A stretch of 32,492 bases of DNA from contig MEQK01000054.1 in assembly GCA_001770175.1 (NCBI GenBank), positions 1 to 32,492 of the forward strand, in the 5' to 3' direction. The first letter of the stretch is position 1, and each line of letters opens with the position of its first letter. The DNA is from Bdellovibrionales bacterium RIFOXYD1_FULL_55_31. GTDB taxonomy: Bacteria > Bdellovibrionota > UBA1018. Positions 17,364 through 25,017 of this stretch are shown one piece after another. The notes below the pieces were generated by a model. That model did no database searches. It had not been told where the DNA came from and saw nothing but the letters and a program-made list of their open reading frames with translations. A program made the position numbers and the translations under genes.

Positions 17364-18166
17364 CGTACAAACTTATAGAATTGCTCGATCAGTGTTTTTT
17401 GTGCCGATGGTGAGGCGTTGCCGATTTCGGTGAACCCGGAGGCGGGAAACGGTGCGGACCCTTTGAACTCGGGCAGGCTCGAGGCTGTAGTGAACTCGAG
17501 CATCTCTTCCTGCAGTACCGGCGTCTCGTCCGAATCAATCAACGAAATCATCCGAGGATACGGAAATCCTCGATAAAAGCGGTAAGAATCGAACTGGACC
17601 TCGTGTTGAATCAGAACACGGACGGGGAGAAAACTGTCTTTTTCTATCCAGAGCTGTGGTTCAGTTTTAATCGGGCGTCCGATGAGCCATGCCGGGACGT
17701 TTTTCCATCGTTTGAAATAAGTGACTTCCGCATTTCTTCTCTGCTCCTCGTCAGGAAGCGCCAGGAGATCGCTTTCGGAGCGGATGGGAACACCGGCATC
17801 CGTCAAGGTGCGGGTCAGGTCCGGCACGCTGGATAAAAACATCAAAGCATCAGGGACCGTGAAGGTGTTCGCTTTTCGCTCAAGCTGATACAGTTTTTGG
17901 CCGGCGTCATCGAGCGCCCAGCTTCGCAGGATCTGGGTCTCGGCGTTGTAGACCGTAAGTGCCTTGAAGCGGACGTCAGACGGCTTCCCGTTCTCAATTT
18001 TCGTGACCTGGCTGCGGAGACGGATTCCTTTGGGTCCCGCGTGCTTTGCCGCCAGCGTCTTTATGATGAAGTGCGAGGGTGGCACGTAGGCCAGGGCTGA
18101 AGAGGCTTGAAAGATCGAGGAAATGGCTAAAGCGATTCCGAAAAAAATGAGCGATTTGCGGGTCAT
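17360..18166 (-). CDS. Secreted protein of unknown function, possibly LolA-like beta fold
   Basis: A 268-residue exported protein with a clear signal peptide ([16 protein letters not shown]...ALA, cleavage after about residue 26). The mature part is beta-rich: repeated strand pairs such as [18 protein letters not shown] and [20 protein letters not shown] resemble the half-barrel of LolA/LppX-type lipoprotein-sorting proteins, where a substrate-weight sentence (LWIEK..FLPV) is common. That is a resemblance only. There is no lipobox. GGGGGGA sits 6 bases before the ATG. It lies between the dksA-like gene (60 bases upstream) and priA (4-base overlap), so it is likely translated from the same message as priA, despite acting in a different compartment. 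Confidence 0.8.
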   Translation of the reverse strand: MTRKSLIFFGIALAISSIFQASSALAYVPPSHFIIKTLAAKHAGPKGIRLRSQVTKIENGKPSDVRFKALTVYNAETQILRSWALDDAGQKLYQLERKANTFTVPDALMFLSSVPDLTRTLTDAGVPIRSESDLLALPDEEQRRNAEVTYFKRWKNVPAWLIGRPIKTEPQLWIEKDSFLPVRVLIQHEVQFDSYRFYRGFPYPRMISLIDSDETPVLQEEMLEFTTASSLPEFKGSAPFPASGFTEIGNASPSAQKTLIEQFYKFVR

Positions 18167-18226
18167 GGGAAATCCCCCCTGAGGCTACGCAGTGAAATCG
18201 GCAAGTCTGATTGCCGGGCGGCGCGC

Positions 18227-18601
18227 TCAAACTTTGCCGGGAAAGCGGTGCTCTTCGGACTCTAGCGCGGCTTTGCAATCGATGCAAAGAGTTGTGAAGG
18301 GGAAGGCCTGGAGGCGAGCTTCGGAAATCGACTCACCACATTCCTGGCATTCGCCAAAAGAACCGGCATCGATCCGTCGGAGGGCTGCATCGATCTGTAT
18401 AAGGATGCCCTGATCGCGATTCTTCATTTGGACGGCAAGTGCCTTGTCCGTTTCAGCGGACGCTTGATCAACCGAGTCGCTATAAACGACATCGTCTTCG
18501 ATCATGCTGGCGGTCTTCTGCCGAAGTTCGGACGCAAGGGTCTCGCGTCTCTCAAGTAGTTGTTTCTTGTAAGTTTCGAGCTTTTCCTTGCGTATTGTCA
18601 T
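18227..18601 (-). CDS. DksA/TraR-family zinc-finger transcription regulator
   Basis: A 124-residue protein with a coiled-coil hairpin (about 5-78) and a C4 zinc finger C85-x2-C88-x17-C106-x2-C109. The coiled-coil tip has D42SVDQA47, matching the DxxDxA motif that lets DksA act in the RNA polymerase secondary channel with ppGpp, so a true DksA-like role in stringent control is plausible. E. coli DksA is longer (151), so it could also be a paralog; the genome-wide set is not visible. No Shine-Dalgarno precedes the ATG (the upstream bases are C-rich), so initiation may be leaderless or low-efficiency. It is divergent from the barrel-protein gene across 55 bases and heads a run with the secreted protein, priA and the CFI-box gene. 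Confidence 0.9.
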   Translation of the reverse strand: MTIRKEKLETYKKQLLERRETLASELRQKTASMIEDDVVYSDSVDQASAETDKALAVQMKNRDQGILIQIDAALRRIDAGSFGECQECGESISEARLQAFPFTTLCIDCKAALESEEHRFPGKV

Positions 18602-18656
18602 AAGGGGAGCAACACTTAACTAGTTTTATAGTTCTTGTAAAGCGGAAAATGACACT
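18602..18656. promoter_or_regulatory. Short divergent promoter region (dksA-like / barrel protein)
   Basis: These 55 bases separate two divergent starts. On the minus strand TTTACA is followed 17 bases later by TAAGTG, and TATAAA also lies between them; on the plus strand TTGTCA overlaps the start of the dksA-like gene. The boxes are imperfect, so only the region, not exact promoters, can be supported. Any regulator bound here would affect both directions. Confidence 0.35.
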
Positions 18657-19535
18657 ATGCACCTTAGGCTCTTTTTGACGGCGCTTCTGATTTTTTGGTC
18701 TCTAGGCGGACTGTTTGGCCCGCTTGAGTCGGTCCTGGCGTCGGATTTTCACTCCCCGCGAACGGCGGCATTGGGTGGCGCGGGCCATGCCGGCCCGATG
18801 CTGAATGATACGATTTACCTGAACCCTTCTTACGCTGCTTTCTCGCCTACCTACAGCATTGGCGGGAATTATCAATGGTTCAACGGCCCCTCCGCCGGGC
18901 CTGACCAGGAGAGTCCATATCGCGGGCATCTTTGGAATTTATCGATCCAGGATGGCCGGTCGGCACTGTTTCAGGCCGGCGTTGGACTGACCCAGTCTTC
19001 CAATTTTCGGATGATTCACGTCGGAGCCGCCAAATCAGTGGTGAGGCGGATTGGGCTTGGAATCGGAGGGAAATTCGTATTCCCGAATGACACGCGAAAG
19101 ATGATCCAAGACGGCATGGTTTCGGTGAGCGGAATCGTGAGTGATTGGCTTCAGGTCGTCGGAATTGTCGACAATATGGTCGAAACGCCGGAGGGCCGGG
19201 AGCGCGGGCTTTATCGTGAATTCATTCTAGGTACAAAGATCAACGTTCAGGGCATCGTGCTGCTCTATTTTGATCCCCATTGGGTTCCTCACCTCGCGGA
19301 CGGACCCTCCTATGGTCACGAAACGGGAATTGAGTTCTCCCTGATGTCGGACCTCTTTCTTAGGTTCGGGGCGTTTCGGAATTCGAATCTTCCCTTCGAA
19401 GGCTTGCGAGGCCGTGGCTACGGCGCTGGAATCGGCTGGATCGCGCCCAAAACCTCTTTCGACTACGGAATGTCCCGGGTGCTGTCGCCCCAGCCGGCGA
19501 CAGCCCACGTTGTGGGGATGACGCTGTTTTTCTGA
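18657..19535 (+). CDS. Outer-membrane beta-barrel protein (PorV/OMPP1-like start)
   Basis: A 292-residue exported protein with signal peptide at about 1-28 (LFLTALLIFWSLGGLF...VLA). The mature start SPRTAALGGAGHAGPMLNDTIYLNPSYAA matches the opening common to PorV/FadL-like and related barrels (LGGAG.A, ND...LNP). Alternating-hydrophobicity strands with glycines and aromatics continue to the end, and the last residue is phenylalanine (MTLFF), as expected for a BAM-recognised beta-signal. The substrate or transport role is unknown. The gene faces away from the dksA-like gene and is followed, after 71 bases, by the M15 peptidase gene on the same strand, possibly in one transcript. Confidence 0.75.
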   Translation: MHLRLFLTALLIFWSLGGLFGPLESVLASDFHSPRTAALGGAGHAGPMLNDTIYLNPSYAAFSPTYSIGGNYQWFNGPSAGPDQESPYRGHLWNLSIQDGRSALFQAGVGLTQSSNFRMIHVGAAKSVVRRIGLGIGGKFVFPNDTRKMIQDGMVSVSGIVSDWLQVVGIVDNMVETPEGRERGLYREFILGTKINVQGIVLLYFDPHWVPHLADGPSYGHETGIEFSLMSDLFLRFGAFRNSNLPFEGLRGRGYGAGIGWIAPKTSFDYGMSRVLSPQPATAHVVGMTLFF

Positions 19536-19606
19536 TGGCTTCGTTTTCCGCTCGTGAGTCATTTCCGACACAGGGCTAACCGTAATCCCGATCCTGGCCG
19601 ATAAGT

Positions 19607-20479
19607 ATGGCGATGAGGTCTGAAAGATTTGGACAGTCGCTGTTTTTCGGAGTGGCCCTATTTTTTCCCCTGCTCGCCGAAGCCGGTCGGGTTTATGAGG
19701 CGAGTTTTCTGGACAATTTTCTTCGCTCTCCGGATCAGTGCGCGGCCGAAAAAGCCTCGAATCGCGACCTCAAATTTTCGGCTGAACGGAACAAGAGGCT
19801 TCAGCACGATTTAAAATGGGCGGTGGCGGGGCAGCTCCAGATCGGATGGAAAATCTATCGACCGTTGATCGCACACTTTCTTCGTACCGACGCACCCGTC
19901 GAAAGTGAGGCTTTCGCGAACGCCGTGGCACGGTGGCAGTTGGTTTCAGGCGTTCGTAACCCGCCTGACGGAATTATTGACGCCGACACCCTGATGAGCA
20001 TCTTCGTGGAACTGCAATCGAAACGCCTGTTTGATACGAAACCGCCTGAGGTGAATATGGTGAGTATTCCCTTGTCGCGATTTTACGATTCCGGAAAAGA
20101 ACGCTCCCGTATGAAGATCGGGCAGGAGACCCTCGCGGCATATGAACGCATGCTGCAAGCCGCACGAAAAGCGGGCATAAAAAGTGATTTTCTGAAGATC
20201 ATTTCAGGCTACCGGAGCCCGATCTATCAGAAAGAACTCGAATCAAGATACGGCTCCGATCGCGTCAGGCTCGCCGGCAATACGCCGCATGCAACCGGGA
20301 GAGCCATCGATATCTATGTCGGGGGCGTGCCAGTTAGCACCAAGAATTCAAATCGCGAGCTTCAGTCACGGACAGATGCGTACCGCTGGCTTGTCAGGAA
20401 TGCTGAAAAATTCGGTTTCGTTCCTTACTATTTCGAACCATGGCACTGGGAATACGTCGGTCCCGGGAATCAGGATTGA
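19607..20479 (+). CDS. Secreted D-Ala-D-Ala carboxypeptidase, peptidase M15B (VanY-like)
   Basis: Zinc peptidase likely to trim peptidoglycan stem peptides in the periplasm. The 290 residues start with a signal peptide (1-26, cleaved near LLAEA-G), then a segment with a peptidoglycan-binding-like helix pattern (about 100-137, VARWQ...PPDGIIDADTL). The M15 catalytic domain follows at about 165-285: SGYRSP (200-205), HATGRAID (228-235, zinc ligands H228 and D235), and EPWHWEY (277-283, catalytic E277, ligand H280). All metal and catalytic residues are present. An in-frame ATG at 19613 is an alternative start. The stop overlaps the 3' end of the convergent btuD-like gene by 10 bases. Regulated wall trimming alongside MreB is an obvious but unproven theme. 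Confidence 0.9.
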   Translation: MAMRSERFGQSLFFGVALFFPLLAEAGRVYEASFLDNFLRSPDQCAAEKASNRDLKFSAERNKRLQHDLKWAVAGQLQIGWKIYRPLIAHFLRTDAPVESEAFANAVARWQLVSGVRNPPDGIIDADTLMSIFVELQSKRLFDTKPPEVNMVSIPLSRFYDSGKERSRMKIGQETLAAYERMLQAARKAGIKSDFLKIISGYRSPIYQKELESRYGSDRVRLAGNTPHATGRAIDIYVGGVPVSTKNSNRELQSRTDAYRWLVRNAEKFGFVPYYFEPWHWEYVGPGNQD

Positions 20480-21270
20480 AAGGTCCCGAAAAATACTTTG
20501 GGTGCTCCGGTTGCGGGGCTCGCGCCCACTGACAGCTCGGACCCGGGGTAAAGCTTTCGCACATTCTCTTCGGTCAGAACTGTTTTAATCGGTCCAAAAG
20601 CGACGCTCTGGCCTTTCCTCAACAGGAGTCCGGTGTCAGCCCATTCCGAAGCAAGATTCACGTCGTGCGAGACCAGGACGATCGAGCTGCCCTCAGTGGT
20701 GAGTTCGCGAAGAAGTTTGCCCATGGTTGCCTGGTGATTCAGATCCATTCTCGAAAGGGCCTCATCGAGCAAAAGCACCTTCGCGCCTTGGACAAGCGCG
20801 CGTGCGAGCGCCACGAGCTGACGTTCGCCACCGCTCAGGGTGTGAAGGTCCTGATCCCTGAGCCCCCAACAAAGGCACCTTTCCATCGCTTCGCGCACGA
20901 GTTCTCGGTCATTTGACGACCGGTAATACCGAAAAGTTCCCGGGTTCAGATGACAGCTTCGTCCCAAGGTGATCGCCTCGCGCGCGGTCAGGGGGAACTC
21001 CGCATGGAGGTCGGGCGGAACGTAAACGACCGCTCGCGCTCGCATTTGCGGGGTGTTTCTCAAAAAATCTTCTCCGCGGTGCCTGACCACTCCGGCCTTG
21101 AGTGGAAGAATTCCGGCGATCGCCTTTAGGAGAGTTGATTTGCCGGAACCGTTCGGACCCAGGAGAGCGAGAATCTCGCCGCGTTCGAGTTCCAGGGAAA
21201 CATCCTTCAGAACCGGAGTGCGTCCGTACGAAAATGAAATCCCGTAGGCTCCAAGGACAGGGCTGCTCAC
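20470..21270 (-). CDS. ABC transporter ATPase of a cobalamin/iron-siderophore importer (BtuD/FecE type)
   Basis: Cytoplasmic ATPase that powers the btuC-like permease encoded just upstream. The 266 residues show Walker A GPNGSGKST (38-46), signature LSGGE (146-150), Walker B VLLLDE (166-171) and the H-loop histidine H203. The Q-loop is unusual: where YVPQ is expected, the protein reads YVPPDL (84-89), so the coordinating glutamine is a proline. The start overlaps the permease stop by 4 bases (ATGA). It is the last gene of the long minus-strand run. The family (cobalamin versus ferric chelates or haem) is not fixed by the ATPase itself; the BtuF-like binding protein favours cobalamin-type corrinoids. 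Confidence 0.9.
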   Translation of the reverse strand: MSSPVLGAYGISFSYGRTPVLKDVSLELERGEILALLGPNGSGKSTLLKAIAGILPLKAGVVRHRGEDFLRNTPQMRARAVVYVPPDLHAEFPLTAREAITLGRSCHLNPGTFRYYRSSNDRELVREAMERCLCWGLRDQDLHTLSGGERQLVALARALVQGAKVLLLDEALSRMDLNHQATMGKLLRELTTEGSSIVLVSHDVNLASEWADTGLLLRKGQSVAFGPIKTVLTEENVRKLYPGSELSVGASPATGAPKVFFGTFQS

Positions 21271-22214
21271 GAGGCCTCCCGACGAGAGAACAGAATCCAG
21301 AGAAACAGGGGCGCGCCAACCAGAGCCGTAACGATTCCGACCGGCAGGTCATACGGCCGGGCCAGAACGCGTGCCGTGACGTCCGCCGCCGTCAACGCCG
21401 CCGCTCCCCAGATCGCGCAAAGCGGGAGGAGGCGGAGGTGAAGCGAGCCAACGAGTCGCCGTACAAAATGCGGGATGACCAGTCCGATGAAGCCAATCAT
21501 TCCTGAGGCGCTTACACAGATCGCGACGAGCAAGGCGATCGTGAAAATCAGGCTGGCCCGGACTTTCCCGACGGCGATTCCCAAGGTGAGGGCACCCTCT
21601 TCGCCCATGAGAAGGGCATCGAGCTCGCGCCAGCGAAGCCAGAGCGCCAACGTGAGAACGGACGCGGTCCCGAGAGTGAAAAGTGCCCCGCCCATGCGCG
21701 CCCGCGAGAGATCGCCGAGCAGCCACAGGAGGGCACCTTGGATGCCGTTCGCGTCGGACAGCGCCATCCAGAGGGCAACCAGACTCGAACCCAGAAAGCC
21801 GAGCATCACGCCGGCGAGAAGAAGCGAGAGCGTCGTTATCCCTGGACGATGCGCCACGACGAAGAGAAGCGCCGTGAAGAGAAGCGCGCCCGCGAACGCC
21901 GTTCCCGTCAGACCCGCGAAAATCCAGTGAAACCCGAGGGAGGCGCCGAATACCGCCCCAAGAGCGGCTCCCGAAGAAATGCCGAGCGTGTATGGCTCGC
22001 ACAGAGGATTCGAAAAAAGGGCCTGAAGCGAGGCGCCGGCCACGGATAGCCCGATTCCGACCGCCGAGGCGAGGAGCACTCTCGGCAATCGGAGCTGGAC
22101 GATCACTCCGATATCCGCGTCGGATGTCGCTCCGAATTTCAGAGAAAGAATAATCGCGAGAGCCCAGGCAAAAAGTCCGAAAATGTAGGCGTGAAGCGCT
22201 CTTTTATTCAGCAT
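21267..22214 (-). CDS. FecCD/BtuC-family importer permease
   Basis: A 315-residue polytopic membrane protein with about nine to ten hydrophobic helices, of the type II importer permease fold that forms a homodimer with two ATPase subunits. Family motifs include RLPRVLLASAVGIGLSVAGASLQALF, NPLCEPYTLGISSGAALGA, and the C-terminal IGFIGLVIPHFVRRLVG coupling-helix region that docks on BtuD. The start overlaps the btuF-like stop by 11 bases and the end overlaps the btuD-like gene by 4, so all three subunits are made from one message. Slightly shorter than E. coli BtuC (326). Substrate cannot be decided from the permease. Confidence 0.93.
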   Translation of the reverse strand: MLNKRALHAYIFGLFAWALAIILSLKFGATSDADIGVIVQLRLPRVLLASAVGIGLSVAGASLQALFSNPLCEPYTLGISSGAALGAVFGASLGFHWIFAGLTGTAFAGALLFTALLFVVAHRPGITTLSLLLAGVMLGFLGSSLVALWMALSDANGIQGALLWLLGDLSRARMGGALFTLGTASVLTLALWLRWRELDALLMGEEGALTLGIAVGKVRASLIFTIALLVAICVSASGMIGFIGLVIPHFVRRLVGSLHLRLLPLCAIWGAAALTAADVTARVLARPYDLPVGIVTALVGAPLFLWILFSRREAS

Positions 22215-23121
22215 CGAAAACCTTCTTTTCGAGAATCGAAAGCCCTTCGAGCAGCCGAAGCGTCGGACGGAGAAGGGCGTCAGCCTCGATCACGAAAACC
22301 TTGCCGTTCCTGACGGCGGGAACTGATTGGAAGTCTTTCCAGCGTTTCACGGACGCTTCGAAGCCTTTTCCTGATTGGCGTCCGAGCGCGAGAATCAAGA
22401 TGATCTCCGGCTTTCTTTGAATCACGTCCTCGACTGAGGGTTTTGGGTAGCGCGTGTCTGAATCAGAATAGACATTTATCGCGCCCACTGTGGTCAATGA
22501 CTCGTTGAGAAAGCTTTTGCCGCCGGCGACAACGAGCGGCTCGTCACCTATTTGAAGGAGAACGCGGGGACGTCGCGTCCTTTTGGTGGCGCGACTGCGT
22601 ATGCGGGAGAGTCCCTGCTCGAATTGCGATGCCATCTGGGCGCCTCGCGCGGCGAATCCGAGCGCGGTTCCCGTCAGGCGCATCGATTCCTTGATCTCAT
22701 CGAAGCTCTCGGTTCGGACCACGAGAACGTTGAGTCCGAGTTCTCGAAGGTGAAGGACGGGGTCCTTCGGATTTCCGTCCTGGCTGGCTAAAACGAGGTC
22801 TGGCTTGAGGGCGACCACGCTCTCGAGATTGAACCGATCGTAGCGTCCGATGGAGGCCGCCTTTTTCAGTCCCGGTGGATAGTCGGTGTATTCGCTTATG
22901 CCGACGATTCGATTCAGGTCCGTTTGCAGCAGATCGGCAGCGAGTTCGCCTAGCGAGGGCATGAGAGTGACGATTCGGCGCGGAACCGTTTCTTCCGCTC
23001 CGGCTCGGGCAGTCGCGCAGAGGAGCAGCAGCGCCGCAAAGGCGGGTGCCCATTGTTTGCGCCGTGGCTCAGTCGAACCTTTGTTCACGGTTTTCAAGGA
23101 GAGCATCGATGTTGGACTCAT
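22204..23121 (-). CDS. Periplasmic substrate-binding protein, BtuF/FepB-like
   Basis: Captures the substrate for the adjacent permease and ATPase. The 305 residues have a hydrophobic export signal after a basic stretch (RRKQWAPAFAALLLLCATARA; possible cleavage after ARAGA near residue 42), then a cluster A-2 binding-protein fold: RRIVTLMPSLGELAADL, the BtuF-like ISEYTDYP, and VVALKPDLVLASQ. Those blocks are typical for cobalamin-binding BtuF, so a corrinoid is the first guess; haem or siderophore remains possible. The start is uncertain: ATG at 23121 overlaps plsY by 53 bases without a ribosome site; ATG at 23106 or GTG at 23088 would shorten the unusually long leader. No TonB receptor (btuB) is in the window. 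Confidence 0.87.
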   Translation of the reverse strand: MSPTSMLSLKTVNKGSTEPRRKQWAPAFAALLLLCATARAGAEETVPRRIVTLMPSLGELAADLLQTDLNRIVGISEYTDYPPGLKKAASIGRYDRFNLESVVALKPDLVLASQDGNPKDPVLHLRELGLNVLVVRTESFDEIKESMRLTGTALGFAARGAQMASQFEQGLSRIRSRATKRTRRPRVLLQIGDEPLVVAGGKSFLNESLTTVGAINVYSDSDTRYPKPSVEDVIQRKPEIILILALGRQSGKGFEASVKRWKDFQSVPAVRNGKVFVIEADALLRPTLRLLEGLSILEKKVFDAE

Positions 23122-23713
23122 GTCGCAGGATAATCAAAAAAACCATGGCGGCGCCCCACCACAGGTGGGCCCCGACTCTATTCAGGACAAGGTAGCTCAC
23201 GGATGCAAGGCTAAGCCCGGCGATGCTGGAGATCGAGCCGATCTTCTTGTCCAAGAAGGTAAGAACATACGCGATTGCCCCTACCAGGGCTGATACGGGA
23301 GAAAGGACGAGCAGTGCCCCGAATCCGGTCGCGATTCCTTTTCCTCCCTTCAGGTGAAGCCATGGCGAGAAGCAGTGTCCGAGTACCGCGAAAAAGCCGG
23401 TTGCCCAAAGCGCACTCAGGCTGAAAGCGAAAGTTTCGCCTGTCCAAACACCGATCGCGTGTACCAGGCCTTCCCGACTCAGCAGCAAGACGAGAACGGC
23501 GCCTTTGAGCAGGTCAAGCGTGAACGTGAGCAAGCCCGCGCGGAATCCCACGATTCGGGACACGTTTGTCGCCCCTATGTTCCCACTTCCCCGTTTTCGG
23601 ATATCGCCCGCTTTGAAAAGTCTCCCGACCCAGAGGCCAAAAGGAATCGAACCGACCAGAAAGGAGGTGAGGTAAATGATGGGTTCGGGATAGGCGATGA
23701 GATCAGCGAGCAC
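23069..23713 (-). CDS. plsY: Glycerol-3-phosphate acyltransferase PlsY
   Basis: Inner-membrane enzyme that acylates the sn-1 position of glycerol-3-phosphate from acyl-phosphate, the first committed phospholipid step with PlsX. The 214 residues contain the three cytoplasmic family motifs: SIPFGLWVGRL, GSGNIGATNVSR with the following DLLKG, and HLKGGKGIATGFG (conserved G-rich block); several helices surround them. It starts at GTG (23713) after AAAGGTGA, overlapping the lgt end by 11 bases, and overlaps the btuF-like start. plsX is not here. Linking plsY to lgt is sensible because Lgt consumes phosphatidylglycerol derived from this pathway. Confidence 0.95.
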   Translation of the reverse strand: MLADLIAYPEPIIYLTSFLVGSIPFGLWVGRLFKAGDIRKRGSGNIGATNVSRIVGFRAGLLTFTLDLLKGAVLVLLLSREGLVHAIGVWTGETFAFSLSALWATGFFAVLGHCFSPWLHLKGGKGIATGFGALLVLSPVSALVGAIAYVLTFLDKKIGSISSIAGLSLASVSYLVLNRVGAHLWWGAAMVFLIILRHESNIDALLENREQRFD

Positions 23714-24521
23714 GTTTCACCTTTCGGGTTTCCAACCGGGGCTCGGGCTCGCCCGACGGAAGCCCCCGCAGTCTGAGAACGAAGCCAGCCAAAGCGGCGA
23801 GAAAAATCACGATCGAAATGAATTGGCTGGTTGAAAGAACACCTTCTATGACAAAGCCGCGAATCAAGTCGCCCCGGAAGATCTCGATGAAACTTCGGAT
23901 CAGCGGATAAATCATGAAATAGGTCAGGCCGACCTGACCGTCGAATGTCTTACGTTTGAAAAGATAAATGAGCCCGCCGAAAAGGATCAGGAGGGCCGTG
24001 AATTCATAAAGCTGCGTCGGATGAAGCAGAATCCCTTGGAGATGTTTTTCGACCAGATCGGAATAAAGCCGGATCCCGAACGACGAGCCGGTCGGCGCGC
24101 CATAGCAGCAACCCGCGCTGAGGCAACCCAAACGTCCGAAAGCATGCGCGATCACCAGTCCGGGAATCACGACATCGGAAACCCTCCAAAACGAAAGTCG
24201 GTATTTGCGGAGGTACCACGCCGCGAACGGAACGACCGCCAGCGGTCCTCCGAAGAACACGAGCCCGCCCTCCCAGACCTTGAATATCGAAGCTGGCTCG
24301 GCGGCGAAGTAACTGAAACGGGTGATCACGAACAGGAGCCTCGCGCCCGCGAATCCAACAATCAGTGACCAAAAGGTCAGATCGAGAATCCGTTCAACGT
24401 CCATTCCGGATCTGATGGCAAGGCGCTTGATCACATAGATCGATACCAGAAAACCGATGGCGATCAGAAAGCCGTACGTATGGATCGGAATCGGGCCGAT
24501 ATTAACGAGGAGGGGATGCAT
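23703..24521 (-). CDS. lgt: Prolipoprotein diacylglyceryl transferase Lgt
   Basis: First lipoprotein-maturation enzyme: moves diacylglyceryl from phosphatidylglycerol to the lipobox cysteine. The 272 residues span about seven membrane helices. Diagnostic blocks are HTYGFLIAIGF (14-24), WEGGLVFFGG (83-92), the signature HAFGRLGCLSAGCCYG (126-141) and HPTQLYE (167-173). The ATG overlaps lspA by 20 bases. Having lgt directly after lspA puts the first and second maturation enzymes in one transcript; lnt, the third enzyme, is not in the window. Lipoprotein genes at 30,024 and 32,181 are candidate substrates. Confidence 0.97.
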   Translation of the reverse strand: MHPLLVNIGPIPIHTYGFLIAIGFLVSIYVIKRLAIRSGMDVERILDLTFWSLIVGFAGARLLFVITRFSYFAAEPASIFKVWEGGLVFFGGPLAVVPFAAWYLRKYRLSFWRVSDVVIPGLVIAHAFGRLGCLSAGCCYGAPTGSSFGIRLYSDLVEKHLQGILLHPTQLYEFTALLILFGGLIYLFKRKTFDGQVGLTYFMIYPLIRSFIEIFRGDLIRGFVIEGVLSTSQFISIVIFLAALAGFVLRLRGLPSGEPEPRLETRKVKRAR

Positions 24522-25017
24522 CCGCGCCTGGTTCCTTGTTTTTCTCCTGGATCACGAGATCCAGCATCAGGATGCCCACCCCGACACAGATCGCGGAATC
24601 CGCCACGTTAAACGCCGGAAAGTGGTAACCCTGCCGCCAATGGAAATCGAGAAAGTCGATGACGTAACCCAGGGCCACACGGTCGATCAAATTCCCGATA
24701 GCGCCGCCAATCACCAGCGAGAGCGCCGAGGAGAGCTTCAGGTCCTGTTCTGGAATTTTGTTGAAAACGTAGCCGATCGCGGCAAGCGCGATGAGGGGGA
24801 CGATCACGAAAAAGGGCGTTCTGAAGGAGGCGTCCGCATGCGCAAGAATCCCGAAAGCCGCACCCGGGTTTTTGATGTAGGTCAAATTGAAGAATCCCGA
24901 AATGACCGGGATACTTTCGCCCAAACGGAACTGGTCGACGATAAGCGCCTTGGTCCATTGGTCGAGTCCGATGATGAGCGCCGCCAAACTGATCAGGATG
25001 AGATATTTGCGTTTCAT
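24502..25017 (-). CDS. lspA: Lipoprotein signal peptidase LspA (signal peptidase II)
   Basis: Aspartyl membrane protease that cuts prolipoprotein signal peptides before the lipidated cysteine. The 171 residues contain four hydrophobic helices, the conserved LDQWTKALI (18-26), NPGAAFG (50-56), the first catalytic aspartate D112 in GNLIDR and the second D140 in FNVADSAI. The start is the ATG at 25017, sharing its A with the TGA stop of ileS (TGATG), the classic ileS-lspA coupling also seen in E. coli. A longer in-frame reading into ileS would add 30 residues without a family match. It overlaps lgt by 20 bases. Confidence 0.97.
   Translation of the reverse strand: MKRKYLILISLAALIIGLDQWTKALIVDQFRLGESIPVISGFFNLTYIKNPGAAFGILAHADASFRTPFFVIVPLIALAAIGYVFNKIPEQDLKLSSALSLVIGGAIGNLIDRVALGYVIDFLDFHWRQGYHFPAFNVADSAICVGVGILMLDLVIQEKNKEPGADASPPR

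Noticed and set aside
21349-22002. 217-residue arginine-rich minus-strand frame inside the permease gene
   Set aside because: Out of frame with a well-conserved BtuC-type permease and of very high Arg content, typical of frame shadows.
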